From: an uncultured Alphaproteobacteria bacterium | Lineage (GTDB): Bacteria > Pseudomonadota > Alphaproteobacteria > Micavibrionales > Micavibrionaceae | Direction: 5' to 3' | Length of the DNA stretch: 15,474 bases | Assembly (NCBI GenBank): GCA_946481105.1 | Contig: CAMLMM010000046.1 | Span: 1 to 15,474, forward strand | Shown here: positions 1 through 6,931 of the stretch, one piece after another | How positions within the stretch are numbered: the first letter of the stretch is position 1 | Layout of the letters: the number at the start of each line of letters is the position of its first letter | The notes under the pieces: model-generated | What the model saw: the letters and a program-made list of their open reading frames with translations, nothing else | What the model was told of the DNA's origin: nothing | Databases searched by the model: none | Position numbers and translations under genes: made by a program

Positions 1-1
1 T

Positions 2-3000
2 GGTGATAAAGGTCGGGTCCAGCGTGACCGTTGCCGCCGCTGAATCTGCGTAGGAATCGTAGTCGGAAAGAGAGCCGCCTGCGCCAAATGCTACAGAGTA
101 GGCTTTCTGCAGGCCTGTCCGGTAAATAATGGCCCGGTTGTTCACCGTATCTTCGCCTGCCACACTATATCGCGTCAGAAAAGAATTGGAGGAGGTAATC
201 GCCCCGACTGTTCCGGTTGTGCCGTTCCCAATGGTCAAAGCTCCGGTATCTGCCGTACCACCATTGTCCCATTGGGAACTTGTGACGATATAATGCCCGT
301 TGCTCAAGGCTGTCACGCCCCAGTCCCCGATCTGATCACTTGCTGTCGAACCCACCAGGGAATTTGCGGCTGATACAGCGCCTGTTATGCCTGTCGTGCC
401 ATCCCCCCAGGTGATTGCCCCGGCATCCACTATCGCACCGTTATCCCAATTGGTGCTGTTTACAACATAATTCCCATTCGCCAGATTTGTTACCCCATTA
501 CTGCCTATCTGGTCATTGGCCGTCGAACCCACCAGGGAATTGGCGGCTGATACAGCGCCTGTTATGCCTGTCGTGCCATCGGCCCAGGTGATGGCCCCGA
601 CATCGGCTACAGCGCCATCATCCCATAAGGTGTTGATAACTACATAATTGCCGTTATCCAATTCAGTTATGCCTGCGTTGCCAACACTATCCCCTGCGGA
701 CGTACCATACAGCGAATTGGCCGTTGTTACCGCGCCAACGGTGCCGCCCAGGCCATTTGCCCAAGTCACGGCGCCAGCATCTACGACTGCGCCATTATCC
801 CAGTTCATACTGAACACGACGTAGTTGCCGTTATCTAAAGTAGCGAAACTAGACCCGACGGCATCAAAATCTGTGGTTCCGACTAGTGAATTGGCAGCTG
901 TCACCGCGCCCACGGTGCCGCCCAGGCCATTGCCCCAGGTTACGGCGCCAGCATCTACGACAGCGCCATTGTCCCAATTCATACTGCTCACAACATAATT
1001 ACCGTTGCTCAGGACTTCGGTGAAATAACCGACATTGTCATCCGCCGTGGTTCCAACCAGCGAGTTTGCGGCTGTCACTGCGCCAACGGTACCGCCCAGG
1101 CCATTCCCCCAGGTGACGGCACCCACGTTTGCTGTTGCGCCATTATCCCACCAAGTACTTGCCACAATATAATTGCCATTGGTTAGGGCTTTTACCCCCC
1201 AGATTCCTACCTGATCAAATGCAGTGGTTCCAACAAGGGAGTTCGCGGCGGTAATGTTTCCTGTAAGTCCGACCGTGCCATCCACCCAGGTGACAGCCCC
1301 GGCGGCGTTGATGGCTCCATTATCCCAGCTGCTGCTGGAGATCACATAATTGCCATTGTTTAAAGCGGTGACTCCCGAAGAACCAAGAAAATCATTCGCA
1401 TGATCGCCGACTAATGAGTTGGCGGCTGATATCGTTCCTGTAATGCCAATCGTGCCATCGACCCAGGTAACAGCCCCGGCATCCACCAGTCCACCATTAT
1501 TCCATGAAGAACTGCTTATGACGAAATTGCCATTATTCAGTGTTGTAATGCCCGACCCGAAAAAAATATTCGTTCCAACCCTGTCGCCGGCTGCTGTACC
1601 GACCAGCGAGTTCGCGGCCGATATCACGCCGGATACGCCGGTGGCGCCATTCCCCCAGGTGACGGCCCCGGCGTTGCTAACAGCCCCGTTGTCCCAGTCG
1701 CCGCTGGATATCACGTAGTTGCCGTTGCTCAGTTCATAAATCTGCGAATCATAATCGTATGTGCCAACCCTGTCGTTGGACGAACTCCCGACCAGTGAGT
1801 TGGCGGCAGAAACCGTGGCGACCAGACCTGTCGTGCCGTTGACCCAAGTGACAGCTCCTGCGTCGGACGCGGCCCCGTTATCCCAGTATGTGCTCGCGAC
1901 AAGATAATTTCCGTTGCTCAGGGCAATAATTCCTCCATATCCAACGTAGTCGGAGTCGGAGGAGCCGATCAGAGAGTTGGCTGCTGTAACACTGCCGGAC
2001 AGGCCGGTTGTACCGCTTGCCAGTGTGACAGCGCCAACATCGGCAACACCGCCATTATCCCAATCCGAGCTTACGATAACAAAATTTCCATTGGTCAATT
2101 CGGTAATACCGCCACCGCCCACAAAGTCATCTGCTTGCGTCCCGGTCAGGGTGCTGATAAGCCCCCCGCTGGCCCCGTTAAACAAATAAACAGCGCCCGA
2201 GTTTGTGGCAATCAGGTCATCACTGTAATCGATGACAACGACATTCCCGTTTGAAAGAACGGTGGACCATCCAAACGCCCCGGCATCTGCATTGGGGTCA
2301 AGGAATTCAAAATAGTCGATACCGCCGGTGATGCCGCCCGTGGCGACAATGATGTTTTTGGGGTCGAGGAGGAGGAGGCCGGCGTTGCCGGTGAGGTTAC
2401 CCGCCGCCGCGCTGGTGATGGCGTTGCCAGACACCTGAATGACATCCTTGGAGGAGATTTCAATCAGCCCGCCATCGCCGGAATTGGATCCGCCTTTGGC
2501 GGTGGCCTTGCCGCCGAACTTGGTGGTCTCATCCGACCAGACAATGACCTGGCCGCCATTGCCGTCGGTCTGGGCATTGGCCTCGAGCGTGGTGGCGAAG
2601 TTCACCGAGGTGGTCTTGGCATGGGCGAGGGTGCCCTGACCCTGATACTCACCGCCGATATGGATGGCGCCGCCGCTGGTGCCATTGGCCTTGACCTTGG
2701 CGCCAAAGAGCTTCAGGTCGCCGTCTTTGGCGGTGATATCGATGGTCCCACCCTGGCCGGTGGTAGAAGAAACATCATAGGTCCCGGAGATAAAGGCATG
2801 GGAACCGGTATCACCCTGAATGGCGATCGTACCACCGCTGGCGGTGATGGAAGACGCTTCGTTATCCAGATAGGCGTTTTTAAAGGCGATATCGGCTTTG
2901 TTGGCCTTGATCTGGCCCTGCTGGACGATATTGCGGGTTTTGATGGTGACATCATGGGCGTCCATGGAGCCGGTATGGCTCAGGGAAGCGTGATCACCCC

Positions 3001-3811
3001 CAATGACGATCTTCCCGTTCTTGACCCCGACGGAGGGGGCTTTCAGCTCCCCGGTGATATTGATCAGGCTGTTGACCACGTGGGCCCCGGTTGCGGCCGT
3101 CATGGCGATGGTGCCGCCTTCGGCAGTAATGTTGCCCGTATTGGCCAGGACCTGGGAGGTGACATCGTCGCTGGCGGTAACGCTCATCAGCCCATCGCCA
3201 TACAGGTCGAGGGTGAACTTGTCCCCGGAGGCGAGCTGGACTTTCCCGAGTTTGGCGGTAATCGTGCCCTTGTTGGTGACGTTCGGGGCGACCAGGCCTA
3301 CGAGACCGGCCTCTTTGGCTGTAATCACGCCCTCGTTGATGATAGAGGCTCCGGCGCTTCCCGGTGTATCGAACTCATACTGCCCGGCCATGAATTTGGC
3401 ATTATCGATATCACTGGTGGTCGCGACCAGGCCGTTCACATCGACCTGAGCCCCCGACCCGAACAAGATCCCGTTGGGGTTGATGACCATGATATTGCCG
3501 TTGGCGGTCAGTTTCCCGTTGATAAAGGACTTGGTCCCGTCATTGCTCACGCGGTTGAGGGCGATGGAGCCGGAGGAGGGCTGGTAGAACTGGGTATGTT
3601 CATCGGCCTGAATATCGAATTTGCGCCAGTCGATGACGACTTTATCAGAGGTCTGGTGGATATCGAGTTTCTTGCCGGTCGCGACAAAGCTCGCCGATCC
3701 GGCGGCGACCACCCCGTCCTGCGGGTTGGCCAGCGCGGCCCCCTGGCCCAGCAGCATTCCGGCTGCTATCAGCAGGGCACTTCGCGAACTCGTGGTTAAA
3801 TATGACTTCAT
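2..3811 (-). CDS. Large filamentous haemagglutinin-type (TpsA-like) secreted exoprotein, 3' end outside window
   Basis: The frame is open for 1270 codons from the ATG at 3811 to the left edge, so the protein is incomplete at its C-terminus. A TAG lies directly before the ATG, so no longer start exists in this frame; no good Shine-Dalgarno is visible. Residues 1-28 form a Sec signal peptide ending in ALA-NP. Residues about 29-280 match the haemagglutination-activity/TPS domain, with the motif NPNGILFG at 111-118 followed by GAQVDVNGLVATT. Beta-helix-like Gly/Thr/Asn-rich sequence continues to LLLLDPKNIIV near residue 481, a phrase typical of such exoproteins. Eleven repeats of about 59 residues follow (about 565-1215), then a stretch with TVTLDPTFIT that looks like re-entry into beta-helix. 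By family knowledge such proteins are exported by Sec and then by a TpsB/FhaC-type outer-membrane pore, and act in adhesion, biofilm or contact-dependent inhibition. No tpsB gene is visible here. Function beyond surface or secreted exoprotein is unknown. Confidence 0.88.
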   Translation of the reverse strand, partial: MKSYLTTSSRSALLIAAGMLLGQGAALANPQDGVVAAGSASFVATGKKLDIHQTSDKVVIDWRKFDIQADEHTQFYQPSSGSIALNRVSNDGTKSFINGKLTANGNIMVINPNGILFGSGAQVDVNGLVATTSDIDNAKFMAGQYEFDTPGSAGASIINEGVITAKEAGLVGLVAPNVTNKGTITAKLGKVQLASGDKFTLDLYGDGLMSVTASDDVTSQVLANTGNITAEGGTIAMTAATGAHVVNSLINITGELKAPSVGVKNGKIVIGGDHASLSHTGSMDAHDVTIKTRNIVQQGQIKANKADIAFKNAYLDNEASSITASGGTIAIQGDTGSHAFISGTYDVSSTTGQGGTIDITAKDGDLKLFGAKVKANGTSGGAIHIGGEYQGQGTLAHAKTTSVNFATTLEANAQTDGNGGQVIVWSDETTKFGGKATAKGGSNSGDGGLIEISSKDVIQVSGNAITSAAAGNLTGNAGLLLLDPKNIIVATGGITGGIDYFEFLDPNADAGAFGWSTVLSNGNVVVIDYSDDLIATNSGAVYLFNGASGGLISTLTGTQADDFVGGGGITELTNGNFVIVSSDWDNGGVADVGAVTLASGTTGLSGSVTAANSLIGSSDSDYVGYGGIIALSNGNYLVASTYWDNGAASDAGAVTWVNGTTGLVATVSAANSLVGSSSNDRVGTYDYDSQIYELSNGNYVISSGDWDNGAVSNAGAVTWGNGATGVSGVISAANSLVGTAAGDRVGTNIFFGSGITTLNNGNFVISSSSWNNGGLVDAGAVTWVDGTIGITGTISAANSLVGDHANDFLGSSGVTALNNGNYVISSSSWDNGAINAAGAVTWVDGTVGLTGNITAANSLVGTTAFDQVGIWGVKALTNGNYIVASTWWDNGATANVGAVTWGNGLGGTVGAVTAANSLVGTTADDNVGYFTEVLSNGNYVVSSMNWDNGAVVDAGAVTWGNGLGGTVGAVTAANSLVGTTDFDAVGSSFATLDNGNYVVFSMNWDNGAVVDAGAVTWANGLGGTVGAVTTANSLYGTSAGDSVGNAGITELDNGNYVVINTLWDDGAVADVGAITWADGTTGITGAVSAANSLVGSTANDQIGSNGVTNLANGNYVVNSTNWDNGAIVDAGAITWGDGTTGITGAVSAANSLVGSTASDQIGDWGVTALSNGHYIVTSSQWDNGGTADTGALTIGNGTTGTVGAITSSNSFLTRYSVAGEDTVNNRAIIYRTGLQKAYSVAFGAGGSLSDYDSYADSAAATVTLDPTFIT
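166..2112 (-). repeat. Eleven tandem ~177-bp repeats inside the exoprotein gene
   Basis: The unit encodes about 59 residues (58-61) with the pattern LsNGNYVvsSsnWDNGavvdAGAVTW, then a GNGttG turn, then aVsAANSLVGsTa.DqvG. The WDNG (once WNNG, once WDDG) core occurs eleven times, and one degenerate copy precedes the array near 2120-2260. The period is seen directly: 'tgatacagcg' occurs at 371 and again at 548, 177 bases apart. Copies 7 and 8 share SMNWDNGAVVDAGAVTW exactly, and copies 10 and 11 share GDGTTGITGAVSAANSLVGS. This indicates recent duplication or homogenisation. The AGAVTW core and blade-like length resemble FG-GAP or other beta-propeller repeats, but that is an inference. Block limits are approximate. 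Confidence 0.85.
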
Positions 3812-4131
3812 CTAGGCAGACCAAGCAGACAACACATTACGGACATCCCACGGATACCCTATATTTTATCTTAAATTTTATTGTTTAAAATTTGGTTAGT
3901 TTGAAATCAGCGCGTAAACTATTGACTATAATCATGATAATACTTGCGCAATATCAATTAATGATATATTATAAAAATATAGGCGGCATGTTGATATAAA
4001 GGCGAAAAGTTAAACGAATATGAAGTTTAGCTAAAATTTTATATTTCCATAAATAATAACTTAATTATTCGCTGTCATGATGAAGACACGGTGGGGCGAG
4101 TGTGCGTCCTGCATCTTCTGGGGAGAAGAAA
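3812..4131. other. AT-rich intergenic region between divergent genes
   Basis: These 320 bases separate the minus-strand exoprotein gene from the plus-strand gene starting at 4132. They are strikingly AT-rich compared with the exoprotein gene, and stop codons are frequent. Both genes must be transcribed outward from here, so their promoters probably lie within it. No convincing -35/-10 pair was found on either strand: TTGACT at 3922-3927 has no -10 at a proper distance. No tRNA, inverted repeat of note or small gene was recognised. Confidence 0.5.
4120..4126 (+). promoter_or_regulatory. Ribosome binding site deciding the start at 4132
   Basis: GGGGAGA lies 5 bases before the GTG at 4132. The earlier in-frame GTG at 4102 and the later ATG at 4156 have no comparable site, so GTG 4132 is preferred. 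Confidence 0.55.
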
Positions 4132-5214
4132 GTGTCAACGGTAATACCATCCAACATGGACAAAGAAGTCCGCGTGAACGCTGAGCCTGACGGCCAGCCG
4201 GGGGACGGATCACCCTGGGTGGCGGGGCAGAGTGAAAAGACGCTTGCCCAGCAATCGGATGAGGTGATCCTGCTGCATCTGTCGGATTATATGGCGACCA
4301 GCGGGGGCGGCACGATCAACGGGGCGCTGATTGAGGCCGCGCAAGAGGCATCGAATGAACTGATGGAGATTATGGCGCTGAGCGAGGATGAACTCGCGGA
4401 GCGGGATGATCTGAACTCGCCGCTGGCGCAGAAAGCCAAGGCCAAGGCGCAGTCCGCCAAAGATCTGCGCGCCGCGGAGGAACGCGCGCGGGAAGATCTC
4501 AAGCAACAGCGCGAGGAGGAGCGGAGAGAAGAAGCCCGGAAAAAATGGGATGAGGCGATGCATGAATATGGTGGCGAGCGGCTGACGGGTGAACAGATTT
4601 GGCAAAGAATGAATTGGTTCGCCAAGGAAGAAAATAAGAAAAAAGTACGGGACGAATTTATTCGCCAAGGCAAATCGGAAAGAGAAGCAGATGAAACCAT
4701 CAAAAAGATGGAGCGCCGTGATGAACTGATGAAGCGTCAGCGCAATGGAGAAAAGCTATCTCCAGAAGATGAGATTGAATTAAAGAAATTACAGAAGGAC
4801 AGAGATGTTGTTGATGCAACGTCAATACAAAACACTTTAATGAAGCAAGATACTGCGTATATGGCTAGTCTTAAGAATAGTAATACAAGTGTTTCCAGCC
4901 AAGACTTAATGACCTCCCAGCTTGAGATTTTGAAAGCGCAAGACCAAGTTTCATCTGTAGTACCTTCTTCTGAAACTAAATCAGAGAAAGTATCTTTAAA
5001 GGCATCATCCTCTATTGAGGCCTACGCGCACTTCCAGACGGCGCCACAAATAAAAGAAGAGTTTTCCCATGTTGCAACTGCAATAAAACCCTCAACAGAA
5101 ATTTTGGATCAAAAAATTTCTGTTTCTGATTTGACAAGAGGGGAAGTAGAAGTAAAACAGCCGCCTAAAATATCGGCTGCAAAAATAGAAAGCACTAATG
5201 CTGCCTTTATGTAA
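4132..5214 (+). CDS. Charged, helical protein of unknown function (360 aa)
   Basis: I do not recognise this family. There is no signal peptide or membrane segment, so a cytoplasmic protein, or one exported by a signal-independent route, is expected. The N-terminal ~80 residues are mixed and include a Gly-rich patch (SGGGT). The middle, about residues 85-235, is dominated by Glu, Arg, Lys, Ala and Gln and should be helical, probably coiled coil (for example RAAEERAREDLKQQREEERR). The last ~120 residues are Ser/Thr/Lys-rich and probably flexible, ending in STNAAFM. Base composition changes inside the gene: the first ~500 bases are GC-rich like the exoprotein gene, the rest is AT-rich like its right-hand neighbour. 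GTG 4132 was chosen for its ribosome binding site; an ORF from GTG 4102 would give 370 aa. The gene converges with the next one, with 4 bases between stops. It lies beside the exoprotein gene, but no functional link can be shown. Confidence 0.7.
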   Translation: MSTVIPSNMDKEVRVNAEPDGQPGDGSPWVAGQSEKTLAQQSDEVILLHLSDYMATSGGGTINGALIEAAQEASNELMEIMALSEDELAERDDLNSPLAQKAKAKAQSAKDLRAAEERAREDLKQQREEERREEARKKWDEAMHEYGGERLTGEQIWQRMNWFAKEENKKKVRDEFIRQGKSEREADETIKKMERRDELMKRQRNGEKLSPEDEIELKKLQKDRDVVDATSIQNTLMKQDTAYMASLKNSNTSVSSQDLMTSQLEILKAQDQVSSVVPSSETKSEKVSLKASSSIEAYAHFQTAPQIKEEFSHVATAIKPSTEILDQKISVSDLTRGEVEVKQPPKISAAKIESTNAAFM

Positions 5215-5218
5215 TAAA

Positions 5219-5932
5219 CTAATTTCGTACAAGTGCTACTGTAGTAGTTCCGGAGTCAGCACCAGCAACGATGGCGCCTTTTAATAAATCTGCGCCAACT
5301 GGTGTGTATATGGCACCAAATTTCACAGGCTTTTCAGCTGGAGTAGGTATTTGTTTGGTAAAATTCTGTAACCATTGACCATTAAAGTTGGCCGCAAGAA
5401 CACCGCCCTCGTGTGTTTTTGGATTTCCTACCATAAATTCATAATATTCAGTAGGTAAATTTCTCGCTGCATTTGTCGGGGATGTTGCAATAGCACGATA
5501 CATAGGATTCTGACCTTTTGTGGCGGCAACATTCGTGAGTACTTGGTTTATTTCTACTTGAGTAGCCGTTTTGCCAGCAATCGAAGCAAAAGCTGTAGTA
5601 TTAAATTTGGAATTATCTATTAACTCTAATTGACGATACTTTGTATATATACATACTGTCCCATCATCATATTTTGCCCATTTTAAGCCTTCCCGTGATG
5701 TCGGATTCATCATAATGGTTTCTTGCGCATATTCTGTATCACTACGGGCCGTAAAGCGGGCCGCAACAGGAACCATACCCTCATTCTTTACGACTTGCTG
5801 CTGAAGGGCTGGCACTTTATCTGGGGCGTAGCATCCATATTCTGCCGCATTCGCATTAGCGGCGGTGAAAGCGGTGGCGATGGCAAGCGTTGCGGGTGCA
5901 GCGGCACGGCGAAGAGCGGAAGCGAGAGACAT
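5219..5932 (-). CDS. Secreted or periplasmic protein of unknown function (237 aa)
   Basis: From the ATG at 5932 the product opens MSLASALRRAAAPATLAIAT and continues into AANANAAEYGCY. This is a classic Sec signal peptide: positive n-region, Ala-rich core and an ANA/NAA cleavage region near residue 30. The mature part is about 205 residues with no further membrane segment. Two cysteines (in EYGCYAPDK and TVCIYTK) could form a disulphide in the periplasm. I do not recognise a family or catalytic motif. An upstream in-frame ATG at 5944 would add four residues, but GGGGGTT (5936-5942, minus) sits 5 bases before the 5932 ATG and supports the shorter form. A sigma70-like promoter lies at 5969-5997. 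The stop codon is 4 bases from the stop of the convergent gene, and no strong shared terminator hairpin was seen. The product could be a small envelope or surface protein; nothing more is supported. Confidence 0.75.
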   Translation of the reverse strand: MSLASALRRAAAPATLAIATAFTAANANAAEYGCYAPDKVPALQQQVVKNEGMVPVAARFTARSDTEYAQETIMMNPTSREGLKWAKYDDGTVCIYTKYRQLELIDNSKFNTTAFASIAGKTATQVEINQVLTNVAATKGQNPMYRAIATSPTNAARNLPTEYYEFMVGNPKTHEGGVLAANFNGQWLQNFTKQIPTPAEKPVKFGAIYTPVGADLLKGAIVAGADSGTTTVALVRN

Positions 5933-5935
5933 GAT

Positions 5936-5942
5936 AACCCCC
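5936..5942 (-). promoter_or_regulatory. Ribosome binding site deciding the start at 5932
   Basis: On the minus strand GGGGGTT precedes ATC and the ATG at 5932, leaving 5 bases between the G run and the ATG. It overlaps the alternative start codon at 5944-5942, which makes that earlier start less likely. Confidence 0.5.
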
Positions 5943-5968
5943 ATAAAAAATCTTAATGAATTCTTTAG

Positions 5969-5997
5969 AATATAAGGCTTTTCGGGGAATAACGCAA
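5969..5997 (-). promoter_or_regulatory. Putative sigma70-type promoter of the 5219-5932 gene
   Basis: Reading the minus strand, TTGCGT (5997-5992) and TATATT (5974-5969) are separated by exactly 17 bases. They lie about 37 bases upstream of the ATG at 5932. The hexamers each match the -35 and -10 consensus at most positions. No activator or operator site was recognised. Confidence 0.4.
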
Positions 5998-6243
5998 AGA
6001 TTCAATGCGGTGCGTATCGAAATTATGTTTTATATAATATTTAATTAGGAATTTCTCAAGTTATGCGTTTTTGGCAGGGCAGAATCCCGCTTGATGAATA
6101 AGACGATTAGTAACGCTTGATAATATATGAATTATTTCCTATACTGACAACAGGGCTGAAACGGGGAATAAATCACCTTCGGCCCCGGTTATTGAACATG
6201 GTGAAAACAGGTGGAAGCATCAGAATTTTTTCTGAAATCCGCG

Positions 6244-6260
6244 AAACGAACTATTAACTT
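6244..6260 (+). repeat. Direct repeat AAACGAACTATTAACTT, copy 1 of 3
   Basis: AAACGAACTATTAACTT, followed by CC, recurs at 6464-6480 with the same CC, and 16 of its bases recur at 6429-6444. The three copies are in the same orientation. No known operator or transposon end was recognised. Copy 1 directly precedes the palindromic element at 6274-6365. Confidence 0.8.
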
Positions 6261-6273
6261 CCCCCCATCATGC

Positions 6274-6365
6274 CGTCATTGCGAGGAGGTTCTACCGACG
6301 AAGCAATCCACTACGGCGCAAATATGGATTACCGCACCGGAACGCTGTTCCTCCTCGCGATGGCG
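6274..6365. repeat. REP/MITE-like imperfect palindromic element
   Basis: The outer arms are CGTCATTGCGAGGAGG (6274-6289) and CCTCCTCGCGATGGCG (6350-6365), complementary at 14 of 16 positions. Inner arms include GCAATCCA (6303-6310) facing TGGATTAC (6325-6332). The left half carries the phrase CGACGAAGCAATCCA, which with 'GTCATTGCGAGGAG' is known from dispersed palindromic repeats in several bacterial genomes. The name of the family here is uncertain. It codes for nothing visible. Confidence 0.6.
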
Positions 6366-6380
6366 ATTAAAGCCGAAAAA

Positions 6381-6406
6381 CTTTGCGTGACTTTGCGTCC
6401 TTTGCG
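6381..6406 (+). repeat. CTTTGCG triplet repeat
   Basis: CTTTGCG occurs at 6381-6387, 6391-6397 and 6400-6406, spaced 10 and 9 bases apart. The pattern resembles short dispersed intergenic repeats rather than a coding or operator sequence. No function is inferred. Confidence 0.5.
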
Positions 6407-6428
6407 CTAAAAAACATTGAAAATCACA

Positions 6429-6444
6429 AAACGAACTATTAACT
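6429..6444 (+). repeat. Direct repeat AAACGAACTATTAACT, copy 2 of 3
   Basis: This copy is identical to copies 1 and 3 over 16 bases and then diverges (CGCAG instead of TCC). It lies 35 bases before copy 3, close to three DNA turns. Confidence 0.8.
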
Positions 6445-6463
6445 CGCAGAATTCTAAACCGAC

Positions 6464-6480
6464 AAACGAACTATTAACTT
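6464..6480 (+). repeat. Direct repeat AAACGAACTATTAACTT, copy 3 of 3
   Basis: This copy matches copy 1 over 17 bases and the following CC. It ends 47 bases before the putative ECF promoter element at 6528-6559, so a regulatory role is possible but not shown. Confidence 0.8.
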
Positions 6481-6527
6481 CCACTGGCCTCCCTCATATA
6501 GCCAGCGGCTGATTCTTCTTCCTCCGG

Positions 6528-6559
6528 TTTAAGGGATAGCGACTTTTCTGCCGTATTAG
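6528..6559 (+). promoter_or_regulatory. Putative ECF promoter of the sigma/anti-sigma operon
   Basis: The element reads TTTAAGGGATAGC, three free bases, TTTT, three free bases, CCGTATTAG. The same layout recurs at 7943-7974 with 25 of 32 bases identical. It ends 27 bases before the first ATG of the operon. ECF sigma factors commonly drive their own operon, and in Cupriavidus CnrH recognises promoters before both cnrY and the efflux genes. The layout here fits that model. Which parts are -35 and -10 is not certain: GGGATA to CGTATT is only 13 bases, short for a standard spacer. Confidence 0.6.
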
Positions 6560-6573
6560 TGATATGTTGGAAA

Positions 6574-6580
6574 AAGGAGA
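6574..6580 (+). promoter_or_regulatory. Ribosome binding site of the putative anti-sigma gene
   Basis: AAGGAGA lies 6 bases before the ATG at 6587, a strong site that fixes this start. Confidence 0.7.
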
Positions 6581-6586
6581 GGCCTT

Positions 6587-6931
6587 ATGTCGAGCAATAA
6601 ACTTGATAATAAAATTATCGCATTAGCCAGGTCAAACCCTGATATGGGGCGGCTTCAGGGGCTGGAAAGCCGTGTCTGGCAGGCAATTAACAAGCGTCAG
6701 GCCGCCAGACCGCGCAATATCATTGAAGGCTGGCTGGCGGCGGTGTTTATCCCCGAATACCGCCTGGCGTCCTTATCATTGGCCCTGACGGTCGGGGTTC
6801 TAACAGCTTTTCTAAGCATGTCTGTCCCGCAGCCGGCCAATGCCGCCGTCGCCTTAAACCTCCATGTTTTTTCATCCCACTATGGCGTGACATCTTCTAT
6901 CATTTCTGAAACGAGCGGGGGGAAAACGTAA
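6587..6931 (+). CDS. Putative membrane-anchored anti-sigma factor (CnrY position)
   Basis: The 114-residue product has a cytoplasmic N-terminal part (residues 1-58), one membrane span (about 60-80, RLASLSLALTVGVLTAFLSM) and a short periplasmic tail containing NLHVFSSHYG. It is the first gene of a three-gene operon that also encodes a CnrX-like sensor and an ECF sigma factor, the order of cnrY-cnrX-cnrH. By that analogy it would hold the sigma factor at the membrane through its N-terminus and release it when the sensor binds metal. CnrY proteins are short and poorly conserved, so the assignment rests on topology and gene order rather than on a sequence signature. The stop overlaps the next start in TAATG. 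A strong ribosome binding site and the ECF-like promoter element precede it. Confidence 0.65.
   Translation: MSSNKLDNKIIALARSNPDMGRLQGLESRVWQAINKRQAARPRNIIEGWLAAVFIPEYRLASLSLALTVGVLTAFLSMSVPQPANAAVALNLHVFSSHYGVTSSIISETSGGKT

Larger units (their letters stand above)
5998..6527. other. Repeat-rich intergenic region without a gene
   Basis: The stretch between the minus-strand secreted protein gene and the metal-response operon has no convincing ORF. From about 6240 to 6480 it is a patchwork of short repeated elements listed separately: three 16-17-bp direct repeats, one imperfect palindrome and a CTTTGCG triplet. The part from 5998 to about 6240 is AT-rich at first and shows only a weak hairpin near 6153-6185. 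Confidence 0.6.

Noticed and set aside
2621..3799. A 392-codon open frame on the plus strand, antisense to the exoprotein gene
   Set aside because: The minus-strand frame has a signal peptide, the NPNGILFG motif and the TPS domain over the same bases. The plus frame has no recognisable domain and is a by-product of GC-rich codon bias.
3922..3950. Promoter starting with TTGACT in the AT-rich gap
   Set aside because: No -10-like hexamer lies 16-18 bases downstream; AT-richness alone produces such hits.
4210..4703. Two minus-strand open frames opposite the 4132-5214 gene
   Set aside because: They contain no domain and their composition (Phe/Leu/Arg- or Ser-rich) is the antisense image of Glu/Lys-rich coiled-coil codons.
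6153..6185. Hairpin GGGCTGAA / TTCGGCCC as a terminator
   Set aside because: The loop is 17 bases, the stem only 8 with a G-T pair, no T-run follows, and no gene ends nearby on the plus strand.
6244..6480. CRISPR array
   Set aside because: Repeats are only 16-17 bp, spacing is irregular (185 and 35 bases) and no cas genes are present.
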